From contig JALLPB010000573.1 in NCBI GenBank assembly GCA_036939975.1, positions 1 through 14,532 of the forward strand: a stretch of 14,532 nucleotides of DNA, given 5' to 3'. Source of the DNA: Cyclostephanos tholiformis (taxonomy: Eukaryota > Bacillariophyta > Thalassiosirophyceae > Thalassiosirales > Thalassiosiraceae). A program made the position numbers and the translations under genes. Below the pieces are notes generated by a model. It ran no database searches. It was not told the origin of the DNA and worked only from the letters and a program-made list of their open reading frames with translations. This document shows, piece after piece, positions 7,901 through 14,532 of this stretch (its first letter is position 1; every line of letters starts with the position of its first letter).

Positions 7901-9609
7901 CTCCGATGCAAAGGAAGAGGCTGAAGCTGCCACAGAAGCTTGCAAGCAAGCTGAGTCGAAAGTGCAAGCTACCGAAAAAGCACGTCAACATGCCATCGAC
8001 GATTTAGAAAATCTGAAAAGCGAAATCGACTCTCTCCGAAGGCATAATGAATTTTCTTTTGCAGAGATTGAGAGGATCAAGACCGATGCCGAGAAAGAAA
8101 AGAAGTCGAGTATGCATGCGGCAGCCACATTGGCGGCTACCAATGCGGCTCGACAGGCAGAGATGGAAATGGCATTAGAAAATATGCACAAGGAGGTAAG
8201 CTGTTTGGTTTCATGCAGAATGATCAGTTTCCCACGCGTGATTTATTCATATTCCTATCGCCTCTCTTTGCGTGTTATCACACCAACAGACAGAATCCAA
8301 AAGGCGGGAGATTGATGCGGTACGAGAATTGCTGTGGATTTTAGCGTTGTATTCTGTCATTCAATGCTAACAAGTTTGCAATGAACACTCTTTCCCTACC
8401 AACTAGATCAAAGCTGAGCTTGTGATCAAAGATGAAACTGCGGCAAAATTGACGACAGCTTTACGGGAGGCTAAGGAGGATCTATTTAACTATAAGGAAG
8501 GTATCGAGTCCAAAAAGACAGCGGATGCACTCGAACGTGTGGCTCATCGAGATTATTTTAACGAAAGTGAAGACTTGAGTGCAAATTCTGCGTCAACTTC
8601 CGAGAATAAAGTGTTAGGCAAAGGTCATCAAAAGGGGGGTCTCCTAAGAGGCTTGTTCAATCGATCCAGTACTAATGATTTTGACGACGATCATGTCGAT
8701 TGGAAGGCCAGAGCGTTTGAGAAAGACAAACACATATCCGAGCTGGAAACGGCGATGGCAGATTATTCATTAACCATCGACAACCTCAAGAATGAACTTA
8801 TTGCAATTACATCAAAGTTCAAAGAGGACGAAAGTCAGAGACGGTTGTTGATTGAGCGGTTAGAGAACGAGAATCAGGCGTATGCAATAAAGATAGGGGT
8901 CCTGGAGACCAACTTCGAACAGATACGCAAACGGAAGGAGGCACATGCTATTGCCAGTGGCAGAGCGGGCCATAGGGAAGATGACGGTTCTGTCGAGAAT
9001 TCTGTCGACTCGTCAGTAATATCTCTCCTCGCTTGCTCGGTGTCAAATTGTAGCAGTACCCCTAGCTTGGGAGTCTCTTCCATCACTGGGAAGAGTCACA
9101 TTTCCCCCCTTGAACGAGACAACAAGAGACTCAAGAAGCAGAAAAAGGTGTATGAGACCCGTATTACATCATTGCAAACCCAGCTGTCAGAAATTCAGCA
9201 GATTGTGCCAGAGCTTATGTCCAAGAGTAAGTCGCAGATTCAAAAGTTGGAATCGGTCATCGAGTCGCAACACAAGGCATCGCAAGAAAGAGAGCGGTCA
9301 CTCACCGAAGAGATCGCGCAGCTACGACAACATAACGATGAACTCCAGGCGGCAACACGGAGTAGACTACAGGCATCCGACATTGAACGTCAGGAAGAAA
9401 TTGATCAATTGAAGATGAGACTAGAGGTACGAGAGGCAACTATCAAGAAGCTTGAGATGATGTCGTCTTCTGGCAAGTTTAAGCGCATGAAGTCAGTTCC
9501 TACGACGAAGAAAATAAAAAATAAAAAGAAGACAACGTATGGCGAAAATGATGGCGACATCAGTGTCAACAGTGCTAGTTCGCAAAGTGTTTACTCGGCA
9601 ATTTACTGA
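4947..9609 (+). CDS. Large coiled-coil protein, four exons (1446 residues)
   Basis: Exons 4947-6660, 6802-8195, 8290-8319 and 8407-9609 join in frame to 4341 nt. The ATG at 4947 (aaaaATGGgc, good eukaryotic context) is preferred, as no earlier ATG lies in this frame near it. Residues 1-340 are disordered and rich in Asp, Gly and Arg, with several poly-Asp tracts from GAC/GAT repeats. Heptad-type coiled coil runs from about 345 through the first splice site to about 800. An Ala-rich then acidic linker follows at about 800-845, and coil resumes to about 1095. A break with KGGLLRGLFNRSS lies at 1122-1134, then more coil with a Ser-rich interruption near 1210-1260. A Lys-rich tail (from about 1405) ends in a Ser/Asn-rich tip. 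No motor, kinase or other catalytic domain is seen, so a structural or scaffold role in the cytoskeleton, membrane or nucleus is inferred. Resemblance to myosin or SMC tails would reflect coiled-coil composition only. AATAAA at 9629-9634 follows the stop. Confidence 0.8.
5115..5138 (+). repeat. (GAC)8 microsatellite encoding poly-Asp
   Basis: Eight perfect GAC codons encode an eight-Asp run. Related but interrupted GAC/GAT tracts occur at about 5449-5495 and 5797-5822 in the same exon. They are likely length-variable between alleles. Confidence 0.8.
6661..6801 (+). other. Intron 1 of the coiled-coil gene (141 bp, phase 1)
   Basis: Donor AAGG|GTGAGA and acceptor TTTTCTGGCAG|AG. Stops occur in frame within it (TAA at 6690-6692). 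Splicing joins G with AG to make Glu and restores the coiled-coil frame on both sides. Confidence 0.85.
8196..8289 (+). other. Intron 2 of the coiled-coil gene (94 bp, phase 0)
   Basis: Donor GAG|GTAAGC is near consensus. Acceptor ACCAACAG at 8289. A second AG at 8293 would put the following bases out of frame, so the first is chosen. Confidence 0.75.
8320..8406 (+). other. Intron 3 of the coiled-coil gene (87 bp, phase 0)
   Basis: Donor GCG|GTACGA is weaker than the other two. Acceptor CTACCAACTAG at 8406, after a pyrimidine-rich stretch. Splicing joins a 30-nt exon to the last exon in frame. Confidence 0.7.
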
Positions 9610-9628
9610 ATTGTAGAGTAAAATGTGC

Positions 9629-9634
9629 AATAAA
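9629..9634 (+). terminator. Polyadenylation signal AATAAA
   Basis: Canonical AATAAA 20 nt after the stop of the coiled-coil gene, in the 158-bp gap between the two convergent genes. No equally clear signal for the opposing gene was seen in the gap, so their 3' ends may overlap. Confidence 0.5.
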
Positions 9635-9767
9635 TTTCTAATCCAACTGACCAGTTCCGGATAGTGGAACAGTACGAATAGACAAACATTTTATACATGT
9701 GCAATGAACTCCTTTTTGTCACTGTCAACGAGGCCAAATACACATTCCAATCCAGCTGACCCATTTT

Positions 9768-12719
9768 TCATTTGTGGGCCTTAGTAAATCTGGTGCCCAA
9801 TCTCAAAAACGACATGAAACCCCCTTTTTTTGATTTTCCGACTCTGCGTTTTCCACCGTTCTGCACTGCCGCCTCACTTACTGCAAGCATGCGGCGAAGG
9901 TCGAAGATTTCCTTGTTCAAGCATTCAATTATTTTGTCAGAATCATTTTCTTTTGGTTGCTGCTTGCTCAAAAGTGACTCGATTTGCATGTGCTGCATCG
10001 TCATTTCGCCTTTCATTGATTCCACCTCCGCCGTCCTGGACATAATCTTTGCCTCGTATTCTGTAACAATATCAAGGAAGAGCAGCTCCTGTTCGTCATT
10101 CAGTCCAGCCTGGAATGACTGGATCTTTACCGCAACGTCATCATCATTAATATTCATAATTTCAGGGGGGTCTATTTTCGAGTCATCTGCACTCTCGCCA
10201 CACCAATCATTAAACTTAGTCTCACTCGTAAATGCGAGACACTCGATCCCCCACTCTGATATTATTTTATTTGCATCGCCATCTTCATCATCCTTCTCTT
10301 GCTCCTTGTTGGTTGAAGTGCCTTCTGTGATAATATCGATCTTCCACTCTTGCATTTGCTCATTCGAATCACAGAATTCGTCATTAGGCTTTTTGTTTTC
10401 GAGCATGCTCTCGTTGATATTATCAAAGAAGTCCGGGTTGAATAAACTAGAAGCAAATGCTACCACTTCTTCTTCATCATTGCAGATGGACTCGACTGCA
10501 TCCGTTGTTTCAAGTTTGTCCACCACACTATTCGGACCTTTCGTCCACTGCGGTTCGAACAGGGTGAAAACCTCTTCTGAAGAGGCGAAACACTCATCAG
10601 CAGGGTCCTGTTCGGGCCGAACTATCTCAGTGGTTGTCTTGATAGATTCGTTTGGCGTTTGCAAATCCGTCATATTTTTCGTAGGATGAATATCCTTCGC
10701 GTTAGAACTATCATTTCTGTCGTCCTTGATTCTACCATAATTTGACGTCGGGATTGACGAAATATCATTCTTCGGGAGAGCAATGCCAACCTGGACGTTA
10801 TCATCATTAACCTCCGACAAATTAGGCTTCTTGACCGCCACCTTATATTGTCGACTCCTTTCATACTTCTCGTATAATTGATTCTTCCTGTCTGGCAATT
10901 CTGGCAATGGAGAAGGGAGCTTGCTCGTGGATGAAGGTCTATCGCGTTCGCCATCCTTTGATAAATCCTCGTTACGTTTGGTAGCGATGCAAGCCTTGGT
11001 TGAGGACACGACGGTACCTTCCCCGTCCACCCGCGATGTAAAAATGACCTCGTCCCCCCCCCCCGTCCTCCTCGCATCCACCATATTCGCCGTAAACGTC
11101 GCCTTCCTAACGGATACGACCTTCATCTTCTGCCTTTCCAACTTAGTCGCCCATGCCATCCTGGTGGCGGCGAAGTCCGTACGGGACGTGGCCTCGTCCT
11201 CGCGAATCGCATCGCATTCGACCGCATCCTTCTTGCCCCCGGCGATGTCTTCGTCACGAGGCATCGTCACGACGACCCCCTCGGCGAGGCCGTCGTCCTT
11301 GCTCGGGGGGATGACGTCGTCACCCCCATCGGGGGCGATATTCGACAAGGTGCACCCATTAGCGGACGCGACAACGGATCTCCCACCATCCGCCATCGTC
11401 GCCCTGGCGATCGCGACGAGGTTAGTTTCGCCGGAGGATTCGGCCGAGATTCCCCCGGGAGGGAGTACGCGATGCACCCCATCGCGACCGGCAGGCGCCC
11501 CCCCCTCCACAGACGATGGAGTTACCGCCGACAATGGAGTTATCACCGACGATCGGATCTCCGTCCGGGCACCGCCGCCAGCCGATGCGGCCACCGCGAC
11601 CGCGGCGCCCCCCCTCCTCGCGTTCTCCCACGTTGGCTTGTCCTTCTTGATCTCGATAACGTTATCGGGGCCGATGCGATGCCGTCCCGATAGCCTCATC
11701 ACGGACGGTGGACACTCGTTGATGATTTTATTGTCGCCGTTTTCGACATCGGCGACAACGTCCGCGTCCGCGTCGGCGTTGGCAATATCGGCAGACGACA
11801 ACATCGACGATATCGACGACTCCTTCTCCTTGGCAAGCACGCTCGTTACCACCGACGGCCTAGGCGATTCGCCCGATTTGAAGATGGCCGATCGCTGCTG
11901 CATCTTCCTGCGATGGACCGACGACGATGGCGATCGTGTGCTGGTCACAGGCGATGCGGCCCGAAGCGGGCTCTTCGCCGCTGGGGACGACGACCACGAT
12001 GACTTCTTGTCCCTCGCATGCTGCCCCGCCGTCCCGAGCGAGGCCGAGGAAGATGCCGGTTTCATCGCGTCCATCGGGGGGGCATTCGTCGACGCGCCAC
12101 CATCGTTGACCGATGCGCGCGCAGTCCGAGAGGAGGAAACGGCGGGTGTCCTCTCATACCCGAATCCGCTCGTTGCCTTCCCCGCCGCGCCCCACTTGCC
12201 GCTTCCCCCGACGGCTACGACGTTGCGATTCGTACATTTATTCTCGTCATCCTCATCCTCGATCTCTACCCCCCCCCCCCTCCCCCCCGAAATTTCATCG
12301 CGATCGACGTCGACAATGACCTCAGCGCCTGGCTTCGTCGTTTTATTTGTGGTCGGTGACGCTGTCGCCGAATTCCTGGATTGCTGATTGACGTCCTGCC
12401 AACGACGACGGTTGGACCTAGTGAGCTGTTGTCGCATCCTCAACGCCGCCGCGAAGTCCCTCACGCCGCCCTCGATGTCATCGCCTACGTTCCCGTCATT
12501 GATGGGTGCGCGTCCGTCGACAATACTCGAGGAGGTACCGACCACATCATCCTCCGTCGTCATATTCGTCGTCGTCGTCATATTCGTCGTGGTCGTCGTT
12601 TCCCCGTCCACCTCCTTCCTCAGGATTGCGGCGGCCTTGATGGCGTTGCTCCTTTCGACGGCCGCGGTGATGAAGGCGGGCGGGGCGGTCACGTCGATGC
12701 TCGATCCGAGCATCCGCAT
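9768..12719 (-). CDS. Large disordered protein with C-terminal coiled coil and basic tail (983 residues)
   Basis: Uninterrupted reading frame on the minus strand, TGA at 9768-9770. The ATG at 12719 is followed by a second ATG two codons later. An in-frame TGA at 12795-12797 with no ATG between fixes the start region. Residues 5-30 look structured (Ala-rich helix after a Pro-Pro). About 30-580 is low complexity, rich in Ser, Ala, Asp and Thr, with a Thr/Asn/Met repeat near 43-58. About 580-850 is acidic and less biased. A predicted helix or coiled coil spans about 873-948. The tail is very basic with KKGGFMSFLRLGTRF at 964-978, which may bind membrane or nucleic acid. I do not recognise the family. 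It converges with the coiled-coil gene at 4947-9609 and shares its general layout. The opposite strand also has long open frames here, but these lack recognisable structure and follow from composition. Confidence 0.7.
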   Translation of the reverse strand: MRMLGSSIDVTAPPAFITAAVERSNAIKAAAILRKEVDGETTTTTNMTTTTNMTTEDDVVGTSSSIVDGRAPINDGNVGDDIEGGVRDFAAALRMRQQLTRSNRRRWQDVNQQSRNSATASPTTNKTTKPGAEVIVDVDRDEISGGRGGGVEIEDEDDENKCTNRNVVAVGGSGKWGAAGKATSGFGYERTPAVSSSRTARASVNDGGASTNAPPMDAMKPASSSASLGTAGQHARDKKSSWSSSPAAKSPLRAASPVTSTRSPSSSVHRRKMQQRSAIFKSGESPRPSVVTSVLAKEKESSISSMLSSADIANADADADVVADVENGDNKIINECPPSVMRLSGRHRIGPDNVIEIKKDKPTWENARRGGAAVAVAASAGGGARTEIRSSVITPLSAVTPSSVEGGAPAGRDGVHRVLPPGGISAESSGETNLVAIARATMADGGRSVVASANGCTLSNIAPDGGDDVIPPSKDDGLAEGVVVTMPRDEDIAGGKKDAVECDAIREDEATSRTDFAATRMAWATKLERQKMKVVSVRKATFTANMVDARRTGGGDEVIFTSRVDGEGTVVSSTKACIATKRNEDLSKDGERDRPSSTSKLPSPLPELPDRKNQLYEKYERSRQYKVAVKKPNLSEVNDDNVQVGIALPKNDISSIPTSNYGRIKDDRNDSSNAKDIHPTKNMTDLQTPNESIKTTTEIVRPEQDPADECFASSEEVFTLFEPQWTKGPNSVVDKLETTDAVESICNDEEEVVAFASSLFNPDFFDNINESMLENKKPNDEFCDSNEQMQEWKIDIITEGTSTNKEQEKDDEDGDANKIISEWGIECLAFTSETKFNDWCGESADDSKIDPPEIMNINDDDVAVKIQSFQAGLNDEQELLFLDIVTEYEAKIMSRTAEVESMKGEMTMQHMQIESLLSKQQPKENDSDKIIECLNKEIFDLRRMLAVSEAAVQNGGKRRVGKSKKGGFMSFLRLGTRFTKAHK
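12555..12600 (-). repeat. 18-bp coding minisatellite
   Basis: The unit containing catattcgtcgt recurs at 12561 and 12579 (18-bp period), flanked by further GTC triplets. On the minus strand it encodes the repeated TTTTNM segment near the N-terminus of the 983-residue protein. Confidence 0.75.
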
Positions 12720-12738
12720 CCTCTTTGAATCTCGGGGG

Positions 12739-12793
12739 ATGTTGTTTGTTCTTGTTGTTTGTTTCAGTTTGTGTTTGTTGGTTGTTGGTTCTT
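12739..12793 (-). promoter_or_regulatory. CAA-rich probable 5' leader
   Basis: On the minus strand this is almost free of T and made of CAA/AAC-like units, directly before the ATG at 12719. Such sequence forms little RNA structure and suits a leader that favours translation; transcription across it is inferred. Confidence 0.35.
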
Positions 12794-13081
12794 TTCAAGA
12801 CGACTAGTCGCAATTGGCAGCAAGTAAATTTTTTTGCGACTCCCGTTCCTTTTGTATTTCTCCTTTCTTAATTACTTCTCGTGAATGAGAAAATATTCTT
12901 TATTTGTCGTAGGATAAAAATATTCATTTTCTCTCTTTTCGAAAAAGTTGGTTCTCGTACTAAGATGGATACAAGATTAAGCTAGTACCCGGACGTCCGT
13001 TTTTCTAATACAAGCTCCTACGTAGAATTGTACCATTTTTTTTTGTCCCCACTGTCCAGCTTTATTTCGCTTCCCAGGGCA

Positions 13082-13126
13082 CCCCACCATGGCGGCCGAA
13101 TGGCCTCTAGCACCGCCATGGTGGGG
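13082..13126. repeat. Perfect 14-bp inverted repeat (hairpin)
   Basis: Arms ccccaccatggcgg (13082-13095) and ccgccatggtgggg (13113-13126) are exact reverse complements around a 17-nt loop. Pairing does not extend beyond the arms. It may be a hairpin near the 3' end of the transposase transcript or a remnant of a small mobile element. Confidence 0.85.
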
Positions 13127-13399
13127 AATGTACCGCCAAAGCAATGACTTCGCCCTCATCTACAGGATGTGGGTGATGCCTCTCTAGCTGGATATTGTAT
13201 CATAATGATTATTGGAGCCATAGTGGCAGGTAATGTACATAATGCTCGAGTGTCCGTTTTTAATAAAGTAGTGAACATGGTTATAACATCGAATTATAAA
13301 TGTTTTACACTGCTTCTTCCTCCCTATCCTCATTCCCAACATCATTGCCAACATTGCCCCCAACGTTTGCATCATTATCAACTTGATCCGCCACCATAT

Positions 13400-14532
13400 C
13401 TAAGTTCCTAGCCGCACACATTGCGTCTCATTCCTACCCCGGCATGAATTTTTCTTCCTTGCTCGCAGACGCCCAAGTGCTGTGTTGGCAACTCCTATAT
13501 CCATCAGAGCTGACTCAATCAATGCCATCTTGTCTTCATTGGTCAATTGGTCACATTTTGGCGGCACTGTCCCCTTTCGAGCAATCTCCTCCCAGGCCTT
13601 GAACTTCTCATCCTTTGACATGTCCCCGACTTTCTTAACCTTGTGCCAGGCCAAAAGATCTTCAACATCTTTCACCCTCATCTTGCTCCCTTCCTTTGTG
13701 TTGTTCCATAAATGGAGCACCCTCTCCACAATGGCCATAGCATGGAGCCGTCGCTTTTTTGCCAGAAGCCGCTTGTGCTCGTTCTCATGGCAACCATATT
13801 CCACGCCAACAAAAATATCTACCGAGGTGAGATGGCTTGCATTAGTGGCCGTGAATTTTTTCCCAGCTGTTGTTGCTTTTGCCATGAGAAGCTGGCGCTC
13901 AAGAGTATGCAGCTCAGTGACGTTTATTATCTTGTCCCTCTTCTTTATTTCATCCTTATACGGACTGCCGTCATAGCCAAACTCCTCAAGTGTATTCACG
14001 GCAAGTTGATTCACCAATTGAATTGCCCGACATAACTCGTCATGCTCCTCATCGCCATCACCAATTGATTTTCTCACCTTTTTATTGTTCAGGCATTCGC
14101 GTGAGACTGAGACCACACCAACCTTTGCCCATGCACGCTGGCATTTGTCTCTCGAGAAGCCGTCCTTAAATGCATTTCTTTTGACGACCAAACCTGTTTC
14201 AGGATCGCGTCCCCCAAACACAATCATCCCAACCATCCATGGTGGGATACAAGAAGGCTTCTTCTGATGGATGCGCTCGTCAATCACTTGTTGAAGGCTC
14301 TGCGCATATGCCGTCTTAAACGGACCATAGTTCTGGTCCGTCTCCTGATGCACCATTGTCGCATTTGGAACACTCGGAACCGGAAACAAGATAAAGCCGG
14401 AATCGCGAAGCTCGGCAAGCAACTCAATGTTCTCCTGACCCGGGCCGCTGTCACACTTTAAGATAACGCATTTCCCTTTTGTCTCCAAATACTTGAAGAA
14501 CTCAGCTTCATCCATCCCCCCTTTCTCATTTG
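13400..14532 (-). CDS. DDE_1-like transposase, C-terminal part (5' partial)
   Basis: The frame is open to the window edge. A Met codon at 14513-14515 is probably internal, because the residues before it (NEKGG) continue the usual (K)GGMxxxEFxxYL helix of DDE_1/pogo-type transposases. Counting from that Met: a strand ending in LKCDSGPGQ carries the likely second catalytic Asp (22). LFPVPSVPNATMVHQETDQNYGPFK-type sequence follows, matching the family's Pro-rich segment and third acidic position (Asp60, with Glu59 beside it). The two acids are 37 residues apart. The first catalytic Asp and any DNA-binding domain lie outside the window. About 300 further residues are Lys-rich and helical, with TALGRLRARKK near the end, an ending I associate with diatom elements. 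Stop TAG at 13400-13402. No internal stop is seen, so the element may be recent or the gene domesticated. Confidence 0.75.
   Translation of the reverse strand, partial: NEKGGMDEAEFFKYLETKGKCVILKCDSGPGQENIELLAELRDSGFILFPVPSVPNATMVHQETDQNYGPFKTAYAQSLQQVIDERIHQKKPSCIPPWMVGMIVFGGRDPETGLVVKRNAFKDGFSRDKCQRAWAKVGVVSVSRECLNNKKVRKSIGDGDEEHDELCRAIQLVNQLAVNTLEEFGYDGSPYKDEIKKRDKIINVTELHTLERQLLMAKATTAGKKFTATNASHLTSVDIFVGVEYGCHENEHKRLLAKKRRLHAMAIVERVLHLWNNTKEGSKMRVKDVEDLLAWHKVKKVGDMSKDEKFKAWEEIARKGTVPPKCDQLTNEDKMALIESALMDIGVANTALGRLRARKKNSCRGRNETQCVRLGT
13400..14532 (-). mobile_element. Part of a DNA transposon (pogo/Tc1-like superfamily)
   Basis: Inferred from the transposase fragment. The right part of the element is outside the window. 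The left end is not defined: no terminal repeat can be confirmed without its partner. Candidates are near the inverted repeat at 13082-13126 or a minus-strand cagtggggac at about 13045-13054. Confidence 0.45.

Larger units (their letters stand above)
12720..13399. other. Intergenic region between the 983-residue gene and the transposase gene
   Basis: Bases 12739-12793 form an A/C-rich (CAA-like on the minus strand) probable 5' leader of the 983-residue gene. The next roughly 200 bp is AT-rich and probably holds its promoter, but no convincing TATA box stands out. A minus-strand AATAAA at 13061-13066 could end the transposase transcript. A perfect inverted repeat lies at 13082-13126. A tccgttttt-containing segment appears twice (about 12994 and 13250). 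No gene was seen. Confidence 0.55.

Noticed and set aside
8294..8319. Second AG (8292-8293) as acceptor of intron 2
   Set aside because: It would give a 26-nt exon and put the last exon out of frame; the AG at 8289 keeps the coiled-coil frame.
9772..10689. 305-codon plus-strand open frame opposite the 3' half of the same gene
   Set aside because: It is a Ser/Phe-rich shadow of an acidic, Glu/Asp-rich coding region and has no independent support.
10921..12387. 488-codon open frame on the plus strand opposite the 983-residue gene
   Set aside because: The minus-strand frame is twice as long and ends in a credible coiled coil and basic tail. The opposite frame is open because GAC/TCG/GCC-rich codons have few stop complements, and its product has no recognisable structure.

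Overview
This window reads as nuclear DNA of a eukaryote, most likely a diatom (probably a centric one). Four things point there: short GT-AG introns in one gene; a secreted protein built from NPCxICPxG six-cysteine repeats of a kind I recall from diatom genomes; a DDE-type transposase of a diatom-like sort; and GC-rich coding DNA full of poly-G/poly-C runs and GAC/TCG microsatellites. No bacterial operon, RNA gene or CRISPR array was seen. The organism call rests on memory of families, not on a search.

Layout from left to right. (1) 1-1023, + strand: the 3' part of a gene for a low-complexity, Arg/Ser- and Lys-rich protein, probably nuclear, open at the window edge. (2) 1393-4484: a direct tandem duplication of about 1.5 kb. 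Each copy holds a minus-strand gene for a secreted cysteine-rich repeat protein with its flanks. The right copy (3266-4147) is intact: signal peptide, four six-Cys repeats and a hydrophobic C-terminal tail. The left copy (1661-2623) is a pseudogene with several frameshifts and a Cys-to-stop change. (3) 4485-4946: a G-run-rich upstream region. (4) 4947-9609, + strand: a four-exon gene for a 1446-residue protein with an acidic disordered N-terminus and long coiled coils. One exon is only 30 nt. (5) 9768-12719, minus strand, convergent with gene 4: an intronless gene for a 983-residue, mostly disordered protein with a short C-terminal coiled coil and a basic tail. (6) 12720-13399: AT-rich spacer with a perfect 14-bp inverted repeat. 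(7) 13400-14532, minus strand: the C-terminal part of a DDE_1-like transposase, cut by the window edge.

No pathway linking the genes can be shown. The two convergent genes share a layout (GC-rich disordered N-terminal half, AT-richer coiled-coil half) and a short KGG-plus-hydrophobic motif, which hints at related roles such as scaffolding. I found no convincing new multi-gene system. The strongest leads are the tandem duplicate with one dead copy, the in-frame 30-nt exon, and the lineage-restricted cysteine-rich surface protein.
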